Source of the DNA: Botryllus schlosseri
Taxonomy: Eukaryota > Chordata > Ascidiacea > Stolidobranchia > Styelidae
Assembly: GCA_000444245.1 (NCBI GenBank)
Contig: ATSW01014936.1
Location: 1 to 22,223 of the forward strand
DNA length: 22,223 nt
Direction of reading: 5' to 3'
The position numbers and the translations under genes were made by a program. Shown in pieces: positions 1 through 7,996 of the stretch. The notes beneath the pieces are model-generated. The model was not told the DNA's origin. It saw nothing but the letters and a program-made list of their open reading frames with translations, and ran no database searches. Position 1 is the first letter of the stretch, and each line of letters starts with the position of its first letter.

Positions 1-699
1 TCCGGGCTGTCCGGTTTCCTCACGAAAAAAAAACAGGATCCGTCCGATCAAAGCTCTCACGAATGTAAAACCGAAGTCGAGCTAAATCCCGAAAGCGTGA
101 CGGAATCTTCAAAAGAAAACCTCAAAATCCAGTCTGCTGAAATCGCAGAGAAAGGCTCCTCGGATACGCAGCTTCCGAAAGAGGACAGTGATATGAAGAT
201 TGATGATTTTTCTGATGCTGAAGACTTTGATTCGATTGTGAAAACGGATACGACCATGAAATCAAAACCAAATATCGCCACAAAATCAAGAGATGTTCAC
301 ACCAAATCGAAACCGAAAACATCAAAAAAAGAGGCTAAAAAACGTAAGCGAATCGAGTGGTTGTCGAGCAGTAGCGAGGATGAGGATGATGTCGAAATTC
401 CGTCTCCCAAGAAGACATTCGAAAAGGCGCCATCTCCTGAGAAGACCGTCGATAAATCGCCGATGAAGGAAAATAACAAGCAAATGAAAAGAGTCTTAAA
501 AACCAGAACGTTTGTAGACGATGACGGTTGCATGGTGACAGAGAAATCGTACGAGTTGGAAGAGTGCGATCAACCCGCGATTACGAAAGATAAAAAAACG
601 GCAGCACCCCAAATGGCGAAGAAAAAGAAAGTTCTATCTACTGCCGCACAGCCGAAAAAGCAGAAACAGGCTTCTCAGGGCTTTTTCAAAAAGAAATGA
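1..699 (+). CDS. POLD3: DNA polymerase delta subunit 3, C-terminal part (5' incomplete)
   Basis: The frame is open from base 1 to the TGA at 697-699 and gives 232 residues, so the start lies left of the window. POLD3 is the accessory subunit (p66/Pol32 family) that links polymerase delta to the PCNA clamp in the nucleus. Seen: a long low-complexity, Lys/Ser/Glu-rich linker; an acidic serine patch near 364-390 (SSSSEDEDD); a conserved block at 490-567 containing RTFVDDDGCMVTEKSYE, which closely matches the block near the C-terminus of vertebrate POLD3 as I remember it; and a final QGFFKKK in the position of the family's C-terminal PCNA-binding motif. The motif is degenerate: counting back from the FF pair, Lys and Ser stand where Gln and a hydrophobic residue are usual. 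A splice acceptor could sit at AAACAG just before base 37 (phase 0), but it has no pyrimidine tract, so I treat bases 1-36 as coding. Confidence 0.9.
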   Translation, partial: SGLSGFLTKKKQDPSDQSSHECKTEVELNPESVTESSKENLKIQSAEIAEKGSSDTQLPKEDSDMKIDDFSDAEDFDSIVKTDTTMKSKPNIATKSRDVHTKSKPKTSKKEAKKRKRIEWLSSSSEDEDDVEIPSPKKTFEKAPSPEKTVDKSPMKENNKQMKRVLKTRTFVDDDGCMVTEKSYELEECDQPAITKDKKTAAPQMAKKKKVLSTAAQPKKQKQASQGFFKKK

Positions 700-747
700 A
701 CGCGCGACGAAATCTGGACAAAATCATCGCAGCCAATGTCAGATGGC

Positions 748-1085
748 GCCCTGGGCACAGTGTTTGAAGTAGTGAGGGATGACTTTTGCTGATATTAGAC
801 GCTCCTTGCCACTAATACTTGATTTATCAACTGGAATGATAGTTTTGATACTATATTCCACTGTGGGAGGCTGTAAACCTAGATTGGTCGTATCGCAGCA
901 TACGAAACGTATGGGACAAAGCTACTCGCGTTACTGGAAATCACATATTTGTGAAATCGTGATCAACCACAGCGTTGTCCAGTAAAATGAAATAGGCATG
1001 ATCGAAAAACACTAAATTATCTTCAATGTTACGTAGAACTGGCATCATATTCTTCGTGACTGAATAAAAGGCAGTTATTTGAATT
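748..1085 (+). repeat. R1 repeat copy (hAT-like non-autonomous element)
   Basis: This stretch aligns by eye with 9424-9810 and more weakly with 17489-17660. Shared landmarks in the same order are CTGGGCACA near the left end, TAGTTTTGATACTAT, GCATACGAAAC, ATGAAATAGGCATG and AGAACTGGCATCATAT. The start CTGGGCACA with TACT/TCGA-rich flanks resembles hAT-family miniature elements. It begins about 50 bp after the POLD3 stop codon, so it probably forms part of the POLD3 3' UTR. Confidence 0.7.
1063..1068 (+). promoter_or_regulatory. Candidate poly(A) signal for POLD3 (AATAAA)
   Basis: A perfect AATAAA lies 364 bp after the POLD3 stop, inside the R1 copy. A second AATAAA is at 1643-1648. Which one is used, if either, cannot be told from sequence. 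The first would be a transposon-supplied signal. Confidence 0.3.
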
Positions 1086-1116
1086 TATCGCCTAATGCAT
1101 ATTTTGTGATGTCACA

Positions 1117-1400
1117 ACAGCATGACGTGGAAAGTTCAAATATGTACCTTTTATGCGGCCGCTCTTGATAGTGCGAGATATACACAGAATTAAAAATTAT
1201 TTCGCAGCATTTTCGATTTCTACCATAAGGCCAATCGGATGTCGGGCCTTCCACGGCATGGAACAAAGTATGAAAAACAGTAATACAGTACTCGAAAATC
1301 TGAGTGCTTACCACTCGACTCGAATCATCATAGTCAGTAATGAAGTACCGGTACTCCGACTTATATTGATTACTCAAGCAGATTTTACCTGCTCGTGCTA
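1117..1400 (-). repeat. R1 repeat, inverted partner copy
   Basis: Read on the minus strand, 1121-1170 gives GCGGCCGCATAAAAGGTACA followed by a stretch like 9786-9815 and 7750-7785. Further on, 1290-1345 resembles the TCGAGT-rich end seen at 9432-9480. With the copy at 748-1085 it forms a tail-to-tail inverted pair. The outer limit is approximate. Confidence 0.5.
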
Positions 1401-1851
1401 CTAGGTGATCTATGTTTTCATGCTACTCCAACTCAACAGCTTTCAATTCCAAACTACTTTTCGCTTGCTTTCTTGTAAGGGCCTTTTCGATTTCCACTTC
1501 TACTTTAGAAGTAGTTTGAGAATGACTTGGTAACATCCGTCTTGAAATTCAGTAAATTTTGCAGCTTCACTTCGCCTTTAGGTAGTCTCTGATGGCTTTT
1601 GCCCCTGATTTTGGCAAATGGCGACTTTTGAATGTTTGTTTCAATAAAATGATTGTGCCATTTTGAAACCGGAGTCTGCTTGCACTAAATCGAGCAGCTG
1701 TTTTTCATACTACTTCTACTTGACAGTTTTCGACTCGGAACTACTACTGTTCACACTTCAGACTGTGTGAAGCAGAAAGTAGATTTGCATCAATTTTGTG
1801 AAATGATCATGTAAGCTGAACGGAATAGGAATGTGACCATATTTTAAAATC
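1401..1851. other. Non-coding, weakly repeat-like
   Basis: No gene is recognisable. The part from about 1480 to 1600 (a palindromic CTTCTACTTTAGAAG, then CTTGAAATTCAGTAAA and a CTTCACTTC stretch) resembles 6930-7066 in the first SFXN2 intron, so it is probably an old interspersed repeat. Confidence 0.4.
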
Positions 1852-1905
1852 GGAAAAACAGGGCAATTGTTCACAATTGGAAAAACAGGGCAATTGTTCA
1901 CAAAT
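1852..1905 (+). repeat. 27-bp tandem duplication, two copies
   Basis: The unit starting GGAAAAACAGGGCAATTGTT occurs at 1852-1878 and again at 1879-1905 with almost no change, which points to a fairly recent local duplication. Confidence 0.85.
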
Positions 1906-1906
1906 T

Positions 1907-2299
1907 GCAAAGTTGTACTAGCTGTAATTAGTACGGGGATTTGAAATTTTTACTCCTACCATCGATATGGTGAATAAAGAAATTATTCCGATCCTACTCC
2001 CGAGTATTACGGTTTGGTGTCGACCTTTTTCTTCAGTAACGTTGCCATCCAAATCCAGATTACATGCAAATGAATGACATGATTTCCGAGTGGCCAATGT
2101 CCGTGTGATAGACCGGCTCTCGAGGATATAAAGGACAAATTGTGATAAAGGAGGACGTTACAAATTTCTTGAAAAAGTCAAACTATGGAGTAGACCCTGC
2201 ATCGTGGCAGAGGCATCTATTTTTGAAAAACCTGTATGTTGGTCAAGTTTTTAGGTATTCTGGGTTGTCGCGAACCTATTTCTTGCTATTTCAAAAGCT
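1907..2299. other. Non-coding; contains an R5 repeat fragment at about 2110-2160
   Basis: 2110-2160 (CGGCTCTCGAGGATATAAAGG, then TGATAAAGGAGGAC) matches 8983-9075 of the R5 copy at 8929-9110. Nothing else is recognised; the open frame at 2142-2351 has no family features and overlaps repeats. Confidence 0.45.
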
Positions 2300-2453
2300 G
2301 TTCACGATCATTTACTGCAATCTATTTTCAGCTGACACTTGTCAGGGGTAATCGTCAGAACGACCATAATCATAGTCAAAGAGTTTGTGATACGATTGTT
2401 GATATTTAATGTTCTTTCCAGTTCTCTACCAGTTGCTGACGATTACCCCTGAC
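2300..2453. repeat. R2 foldback repeat, left part
   Basis: GTCAGGGGTAATCGTCAG at 2341-2358 and its exact complement at 2436-2453 form a perfect 18-bp inverted repeat with a 77-base spacer. Outside the left arm, 2305-2340 read on the minus strand (GTGTCAGCTGAAAATA...) resembles R2 copies at 3301-3388 and 21467-21580. The right half of this R2 copy is interrupted after 2453 by the hAT element and resumes at 3301. Confidence 0.75.
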
Positions 2454-2479
2454 CAGACTTGGACAACTAGAAAATTTTC

Positions 2480-2600
2480 AACTTTTCCAAATTAGATTAG
2501 AATTAGAGCTACCCAGTCTTTTCCAAATTAGATTAGAATTGAAGCTACACATCTTTTTCCAAATTAAAATTAGATTGGAATTAAAATTACTGAATTCGCA
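2480..2600 (+). repeat. ATTAGATTAGAATTAG minisatellite, left block of the 847-bp hAT element
   Basis: Three imperfect units of about 40 bp, each made of TTTTCCAAATTAGATTAGAA plus a short GAAGCTACACAT-like spacer. Confidence 0.8.
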
Positions 2601-3095
2601 AAAGACTTGGAAATTGAATGAAATTGTGAATGGGAAATGAATTCGGCAAAAATCAAGTTCAGTTCATATCAAATCACGGTGCGCCCTCATAACCACGAGA
2701 ATGGTTAACGTCTGTTCACAAAGCTTGGCTCGCTTTGCACTCACCAGGGGTCACCAAGACGCGGGCCACATGCAGCCAGCGATCGGGCTTGTGATTTTGG
2801 AAGAACGCAAAGTAAAGCATTTTGAAATGTTGGAATTGATCTCAGTTGCAAATTATTATTATTGTTTCAAAATATGCTATTCGCCTGTGCTCAACAACAC
2901 TATTCCGCACTAGCTGAAACGGCTTCGGAGTTGTGCTAACGCATGGCTATTATTCGTCACAATTACTACTCTGATTGTAATTACGGTATAAGTAACGCGA
3001 TGATGGCTTGGCACTTGATTTCCCTGCGCGAAAGGGATATTCTTGTTAACTCGCTGCGCAATGCCGCGGACAGCAAGGTATTTGCAGGAAAACAA

Positions 3096-3240
3096 TAAAT
3101 TAGATTAGAATTAGAATTAGCACACAGGCCCATTTCACAAATTAGATTGGAATTAGAGCATAGAAACATTTCACAAATTAGATTAGAAATAGAATTAGAG
3201 CATCAAAACGTCTCACAAATTAGATTAGAATTAGATTACT
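3096..3240 (+). repeat. ATTAGATTAGAATTAG minisatellite, right block of the 847-bp hAT element
   Basis: Four units of CACAAATTAGATTAGAATTA type separated by short AGCAT-containing spacers. It has the same orientation as the left block, so it is not part of the terminal inverted repeat. Confidence 0.8.
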
Positions 3241-3300
3241 GGCATTTAGCTCTAATTTAGTGAAATTATACAACTAGAATTATCTAGTTGTCCAAGTCTG

Positions 3301-3388
3301 CCCCTGACAGCCGAAAATATGCGGGTTTACTTCAATATCAATATATTATTATTCAATTGTATATTCAAGTTCTGTACCTCCAAGAAGC
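3301..3388 (+). repeat. R2 repeat, right part after the hAT insertion
   Basis: CCCCTGACAGCCGAAAATAT, then GCGGGTTTACTTCAATATC and a TATTCAAGTTCTGTACCTCC stretch, aligns along its length with 21476-21575 and in part with 19490-19550. Confidence 0.8.
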
Positions 3389-3498
3389 TCTGCAAATACC
3401 TGATTCTGTCAAAAATGACTAGACAATCTTAAGAATGATTTGTTTCATAAATTATTGCACCATTTGAAAAATTTTGAAACCACAATTGCACATCAATA

Positions 3499-3786
3499 TC
3501 AAAGTCCCTTGTTGAAATACACAAACTCCGGCTCGGAACCGACCCGTTCGCGAACAGAGTGTTGCAGCTCCGACTCTAATTTTGTAAACCTATATTTGCA
3601 CTCTTGAGGGAAGATCGCGCACGCAAAAGGAACCATGAAAAGTAGGAAGGCCCCGACGCCTAAGACTTGCACAGGTAAATGAACGGCCCGATATTTTGTC
3701 CAGAACTTTGTGGTTTTGATTCTTTCCACCAGCACCGGAAGCAGGAGCATTCCGGGAGCTGCCATGACGATTCGCGACGTCACAAC
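3499..3786 (-). CDS. SFXN2: SFXN2 exon 5 and stop
   Basis: The acceptor is CCTATCTCCCAG|GTTGTG. It codes for residues 232-326: VVTSRIVMAAPGMLLLPV, a second hydrophobic span ending VPFACAIFPQ, and the family's C-terminus VYFNKGL before TGA. No good AATAAA was found close downstream on this strand. Confidence 0.94.
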   Translation of the reverse strand, partial: VVTSRIVMAAPGMLLLPVLVERIKTTKFWTKYRAVHLPVQVLGVGAFLLFMVPFACAIFPQECKYRFTKLESELQHSVRERVGSEPEFVYFNKGL

Positions 3787-6700
3787 CTGGGAGATAGGAG
3801 CTGATATCATATTTTCAAAGACTCAAACCATACACAAATATTTAGAATCCACAATTTTATTTCGTGTCTAAATCAAAGCACAAATAACGGCTGAAATTTG
3901 ATCGATTAATGATAGCTGCAGTTTAATTTCCAAATTAGATTACAATTAGAATGATGGCTACACAGTTTTCATTTCAAATTAGATTAGAATTAGATTGATA
4001 GCTGCACGTATTTATTAAATTAAGTTAGAATTAGGATAATTACTGCAGTATTTCCCAAATTAGATTAGAATTAGAATAACTACTGCATTTGTTTTCAAAT
4101 TAAATAACAATTAGACTGATAGCTACCAGGGTTGTAACCAAGTCGTGAGGCTCCGAGTCACAAGTCAATCTCGCTTTTGTAGTTTTGAGTGAAGTCGAGT
4201 CATTTTCAATTCACCACCGAGTCAAGTCCAAGTCAGCGAGCAGAGGTTCGAGTCCGAGTCATTGTGTTGACTGCTCAGTTTCCAGTTAAAGTCTTTTCAA
4301 ACCAACTTTGTATAACTCTACTTGGTGATATCGAATGGTTCGCATTTATAATGTACTCATTTTCTTCACTTTAGCAGTTTCTGGTCGCATTTTCAAGTAC
4401 CAGTACCAATAGACGAAATCCCAATAGCGTGGTTGCTTTACTATTCTTTGAAATTACAATGAAATGTCGGTCTTGGCAATCTGCGTCTCGAGTCATATGA
4501 CTTAGTTCGAGTCATGCGGAATGACTCGAGTCCAAGTCGACTCAATCCGTATTTTCATGAAATGATTCGTAGAAAATTGTGACTCGAGTCGAGTCATTGC
4601 AACCCTGATAGCTACACATTTTTTCAAATTAAGTTAGGATTAGATTAATTACTGCATTTTTTTCCTAATTAGATTAGAATTAGAGTGATAGCTACACAGT
4701 TTTTTCGAAATTAGATAACCCCGAATAATATTCATCCGATACTCAAAAGATACGACATCGAGCCTAAGACATGTTTCCAAAATTCAGAGCATCTATTCGA
4801 ACGACTTTGCAGACATTGCTAAAATAAAATAATTTTCTGACTCCAATGGCTACCTGAGAAATCCCCTTTCTGGCGCATTTTTTCGACTTTCCTAGTTCGT
4901 TTCCGTCATGGTCCGTAACGACGACCCCCCCAATCAGTTCGGACTGTCGAGAGAGTGGTATGTTGACCATGTTTGCGGTCGCCACCGCAACGAAAGGGAC
5001 CCATCTCGCGAAAATGGGGCTCGCTCTCCTGGCGTATCTGTATATACCGCGGTTACAGTGGATGCGTACTGCACGAATCATCACAACTTCACAAGTGAAA
5101 ACCCTAACCCTTGGAAACCCCTCCAATTTCAAACTAAAAACCCAATCCTTTTGAAACACCGATTCTATCGCCAATATCCGATTACCATTACATAAAAATC
5201 AATGAGTTCCATCAAAATTGAACATAGTTGAGTTTTTGTAAGTTGTGAATTTTTGAAGGTAGTTGATTCTTGTTCTAGTTGCGAGTTTTGAAAACTGAGC
5301 AGTTCAAGTTTTAGTACTAGTTACAGATTTTGAGAAGTGGAAAAGTCAGTGGTTTAGTAGTGAGTAGCTCTAGTTCTAGTCACATATTGAGGAAAGTAAG
5401 TAGTTTTAGTAACACGTTTTGAAAATGCAGTTGTTCTAATTCTAGTTTTCAAAAGTGAGTAGTTCTAGTTCTAGTCGTAGATTGTAAAAAGTGAGTAGCC
5501 TAGTTTCAGTTTTAGTTCTAGTAGAGAGTTTTGAAAAGTGAGCAGTTCTAGTTTTGAAAAGCTGGTGGTTCTAGCTCCAGTTCTAGTTAAGAATCCAATA
5601 GTTTGTACAATTCTCCCTTCATCGCCATCATCTCACCTGTTGAGCGCAATCGCTACACCCAGTGCAGTAGAAGTAGCTGTGGCGTATGCAAACAACATCT
5701 GCTTACTGGATGTCGAGGACGCCGCGTTTCTGTTCGTGTAATTCACCAGGGCGTTAAACGATTGATTCACCCACTGCATGGAAGCCACTTGGAACGGAGT
5801 CTTGTAAAAGTGCAGCAGGAGGCCTGGAGGAAAAGTGGAATAGTTATGAAACTGGTTTTGTGGCCAGACTTGTAAAAACTGCTCGATTTTCAAAATACAC
5901 AACTAAAACTAAAACTAGAGCTACTCACTTTTAAAATCTAACTAGCACCGGTACTAGAACTAGTTACTTTCCAAATCTCAAAACTAGAACCACTCACTTT
6001 TCAAAACTAGAACTAGTCACTTCAAATCTTGGAATTAGAACTACTCCCTCTTCAACATGCGCAACTAGAACTAGAACTACTGCTCATTTCAAAACTCGGA
6101 ATTAGAACTACTCCCTTTTCAAAATGCGCAACTGGAACCACTCACTTTTCAAAATACACAACTAAAACTAGAACTAGAGCTACTCACTTTTCAAATCTAA
6201 CTAGCACCGGTACTAGAACTAGTTACTTTCCAAATCTCAAAACCAGAACCACTCACTTTTCAAAACTAGAACTAGTCACTTCAAATCTTGGAATTAGAAC
6301 TACTCCCTCTTCAACATGCGCAACTAGAACCACTCACTTTTTAAAATCCACAACTAGAACTGCTCAAAATACTCCAGTAACTAGAGTCAAGTAGTGAAAG
6401 ATGATTATTTTGAGCGAAAGTTGAATTAAAGATAAGAATTAGAGTTTTACCGGTGATTGCCATGCCTCCCGGAGCTTGGAACGACATTCTTCCAAAGACA
6501 TTCATGAGCTCCCCCGAGTCTGGATGATACGCTGATTCTACGAGATGCTTGGCCCTCCAGATCCCTTCAACAGTCAGCCCGCGTGGCATCATACCTGGAA
6601 ATACATTTGTCATGATTGCATTCACTGGTACGGAACATCCCGATGTCTCAAGTACTTTTGCCTACTATATCAGACTACTTCCACTCTAAGAGTGGGGTTG

Positions 6701-7560
6701 CTAAAAAGTAACTTTTCCCTTCAAATTTCACTGGCTATCCCATAAAATTGTTACGCTGTCGAAAAAACGGTGGATGCCAAATTCGACTCAATTCCAACCC
6801 GTAGAAGTTATTGATTTTCAAGATTTTGGATTTGAAATAATAGTATTCATAGTACGCAGTTCTAGTTCTATAACCAGACAAATTTTCCACCGTAAATAGC
6901 CAACAATTTCTTTCAAATAAATCATCTCTGTGCTTTTTCGGCCTTTCATTCCCTACGTCAACTTGTGAGCAGTTTTGAAAAGTCTTGAAAAGTTCTTGTA
7001 ATTCAGTAAAAATTTACAGTGTCACTTCTACTTGAGTAGCTCCGATGTCTGCTTTGACCGCTGCCGGACAACTAGAAAATTTCAGCTTTCCAAATTAATT
7101 GAAATTTTAGCCGCACAGATTTTTTCATATCATTTTCAAATCAGAAATTGAATTCATTTACAGATTACATTACATTACAGATGTACTGCGAATGCAGGGT
7201 GCGTACTATACATGGGCACAGGCTTTTTCCCAGAATATACACGTCATTTCAAGGGTGCGTATTATACACGGGGGTCGGGGGCGCACTATAATCGGAAAAT
7301 TACGGTAGATGACTAGAATTATCTGACTTTTTATATTGCCCACTCCAGGAATGTTCGGCTACAGAAGCATGAAAACTGTCACCTTTCTGAAATTCTGTGA
7401 CCGTGGTTTTCGCATTTTCCAGCTCTTTTTTGCTGGCGAGAGAGAGCCTCGGATCTGTGATCGCGGCGAAATGTCTCAACCTCCCGCAAAACGTGCTCTG
7501 ATCCCAACGCGGCTTTGTGATGTCAGCACGGAAGTCGACAGGCACAAGAACTTTTGACAT
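3499..7560 (-). CDS. SFXN2: Sideroflexin-2-like mitochondrial carrier, complete five-exon gene
   Basis: Joining 7560-7383, 6594-6451, 5823-5637, 5037-4854 and 3786-3499 (minus strand) gives a 326-residue protein, against about 322 for human SFXN2. All four introns are GT-AG and their phases (1, 1, 2, 0) fit exactly. Sideroflexins are multi-pass mitochondrial membrane proteins; SFXN1 carries serine into mitochondria, and SFXN2 is linked to iron and haem balance. Family signatures seen: PRWDQSTF near the N-terminus, the ITDPR box, HPDSGE, GRMSFQAPGGMAITG, QWVNQSFNALVNYTNRNA, RWVPFVAVATANMVNIPL, and the C-terminal VYFNKGL. SFXN2 rather than SFXN1/3 is favoured by SFQxPGGM, NRNAAS and the LLPV..ER stretch. 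The ATG has A at -3. No N-terminal targeting peptide is evident, as usual for the family. Five exons is fewer than the vertebrate gene has. Confidence 0.95.
3908..4118 (+). repeat. ATTAGATTAGAATTAG minisatellite in SFXN2 intron 4, left part
   Basis: About five imperfect units of roughly 40-45 bp: TTTCCAAATTAGATTAGAAT followed by a GATAGCTGCA or GATAACTACTGCA spacer. They are close kin of the blocks at 2480-2600 and 3096-3240, but no terminal inverted repeats are visible here. The array is interrupted at 4119 by a hAT element. Confidence 0.82.
4127..4607. mobile_element. hAT-type non-autonomous element, 481 bp, with 8-bp target duplication
   Basis: The element runs from CAGGGTTGTAACC to the inverted end TTGCAACCCTG. 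It is flanked by ATAGCTAC at 4119-4126 and again at 4608-4615, a perfect 8-bp target duplication. CAGGG ends with 8-bp duplications are typical of the hAT superfamily. The interior is rich in GACTCGAGTC and GAGTCCGAGTC words near both ends and has no transposase frame. It split the surrounding minisatellite, whose units carry GATAGCTACA at the insertion point. Confidence 0.92.
4608..4718 (+). repeat. ATTAGATTAGAATTAG minisatellite in SFXN2 intron 4, right part
   Basis: Continues the array left of the hAT insertion with two to three more units (TTTCCTAATTAGATTAGAAT and GTGATAGCTACACAG). Confidence 0.8.
4854..5037 (-). CDS. SFXN2: SFXN2 exon 4
   Basis: The acceptor is GGTATATACAG|ATACGCC and the donor ATTTCTCAG|GTAGCC (phase 0). 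It codes for residues 170-231, with RWVPFVAVATANMVNIPL and the VVVTDHDGNELG loop. The acceptor was chosen because it restores both phase and the exact spacing to human SFXN2; its pyrimidine tract is poor. Confidence 0.9.
5227..5592 (+). repeat. AGTTCTAGTTCTAG minisatellite in SFXN2 intron 3
   Basis: Imperfect units of about 35-45 bp combine TTTTGAAAAGTGAGTAG with one to three copies of TTCTAG. The orientation is opposite to the array at 5885-6365 on the other side of exon 3. Confidence 0.85.
5637..5823 (-). CDS. SFXN2: SFXN2 exon 3
   Basis: The acceptor ACTTTTCCTCCAG|GCCTCC has a good pyrimidine tract and the donor CTCAACAG|GTGAGA is near consensus (phase 2). It codes for residues 108-169, including the most conserved stretch WVNQSFNALVNYTNRNAAS and a hydrophobic segment ending IALN. 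The exon is flanked by oppositely oriented minisatellite arrays. Confidence 0.94.
5885..6365 (-). repeat. AGTTCTAGTTCTAG minisatellite in SFXN2 intron 2, inverted
   Basis: On the plus strand the units read CTAGAACTAGAACTACTCAC followed by TTTTCAAAA, the complement of the intron 3 array. About 180 bp (5891-6071) is repeated almost unchanged at 6150-6330, a recent internal duplication with an offset near 259 bp. Confidence 0.88.
6451..6594 (-). CDS. SFXN2: SFXN2 exon 2
   Basis: The acceptor is TATTTCCAG|GTATGATG and the donor ATCACCG|GTAAAA. It codes for residues 60-107 plus one base, including GIWRAKHL, the HPDSGE box and GRMSFQAPGGMAIT. Confidence 0.93.
6680..6845 (+). repeat. R4 repeat copy in SFXN2 intron 1
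   Basis: Landmarks such as CTATCCCATAAAATTGTT, then CGACTCAATTCC, AGAAGTTATTG and TTTTGGATTTGAAATAA occur in the same order in the tandem pair at 12805-13320. Confidence 0.6.
7060..7325. repeat. Decayed relative of the 847-bp hAT element, SFXN2 intron 1
   Basis: The left end GGACAACTAGAAAATTTCAG with TTTCCAAATTA and the right end ACTAGAATTATCTGAC match the two ends of 2454-3300. The middle is different: 7190-7307 contains GGGTGCGTACTATACATGGG and GGGTGCGTATTATACACGGG and then GAAAATTACGGTA, typical of another DNA-transposon end, so one element probably landed in the other. Confidence 0.6.
7383..7560 (-). CDS. SFXN2: SFXN2 exon 1 (coding part)
   Basis: Codes for residues 1-59 plus one base. 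It contains PRWDQSTFCGRLRHF and ITDPR. The donor is CAGAAAG|GTGACA (phase 1). Upstream 5' UTR and promoter cannot be placed. Confidence 0.92.
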
Positions 7561-7740
7561 TATCGATAAAGGTACACTGTATTCCTGTGCAAAAGATTTT
7601 TACAGAAAGTGGCAGATGTCGGCAAAAATACGTTCCGCGTTCACTTGATATGAATAATTTTCTATCGAAAGCTTAGTACCGATGTTTAGTAGTGTGAGTG
7701 ATTCAAAATATCCGTACCAAATTCAGCGTAAAAGAGTCAA
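7561..7740. other. Presumed SFXN2 5' flank, nothing definite
   Basis: This is where the SFXN2 5' UTR and promoter would lie (minus strand). No TATA box, initiator or repeat could be supported. Confidence 0.3.
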
Positions 7741-7744
7741 AAGT

Positions 7745-7905
7745 GAGGCTGAGCACTACATAAAAGGTACATATTTGAAATTCCCACATGACTAATACTG
7801 TTTTGAGGTTTGAGCAGTAACCTACTCAACTCCAGTCGTGACCTAATTCTCGATTCAGAATCAAGTCTCTCAGCTACTTAATTTGGCCAGCCCTAGTCAA
7901 AAGGT
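7745..7905 (+). repeat. R1 repeat, right-end fragment
   Basis: ACTACATAAAAGGTACATAT, then TACTCAACTCCAGTCG and ATTCTCGATTCAGAATCAAG follow the order seen at 9785-9870. The stretch closes with GGCCAGCCCTAG, which looks like a hAT right end (complement CTAGGGCTGGCC). Confidence 0.6.
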
Positions 7906-7996
7906 CAGATGTTCCATTATATGAAAGGTATCAGCGTCATCATAAAACAAGTGCAGTTTTTTTTACATGTAGGCAACAATTTTGTAAGACATAGAG

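Larger units (their letters stand above)
2454..3300. mobile_element. hAT-type non-autonomous element, 847 bp, with perfect ends and target duplication
   Basis: The element begins CAGACTTGGACAACTAG (2454-2470) and ends with the exact complement (3284-3300), a perfect 17-bp terminal inverted repeat. It is flanked on both sides by CCCCTGAC (2446-2453 and 3301-3308), an 8-bp target duplication as expected for hAT transposition. The flanks rejoin into an R2 repeat, which gives an empty-site reading. Both ends are followed inward by ATTAGATTAGAATTAG minisatellite stretches (about 2480-2600 and 3100-3240), so the array is carried by the element. No transposase frame is seen. A further inverted repeat CAACTAGA/TCTAGTTG occupies 3271-3290. 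Confidence 0.92.

Noticed and set aside
1075-1404. Overlapping open frames on both strands
   Set aside because: They fall in the inverted R1 pair and show no protein features.
2480-3240. CRISPR array, suggested by repeat-spacer look of the ATTAGATTAGAATTAG units
   Set aside because: Units and spacers are degenerate, spacers resemble each other, the genome is animal, and the blocks sit inside a transposon.
4908-5195. Plus-strand open frames opposite SFXN2 exon 4
   Set aside because: Shadows of the exon on the other strand; the minus-strand translation matches sideroflexin and its phases fit.
6029-6394. 121-codon open frame with Leu- and Thr-rich periodic repeats
   Set aside because: It is a translation of the minisatellite in SFXN2 intron 2; the periodicity comes from the DNA repeat.
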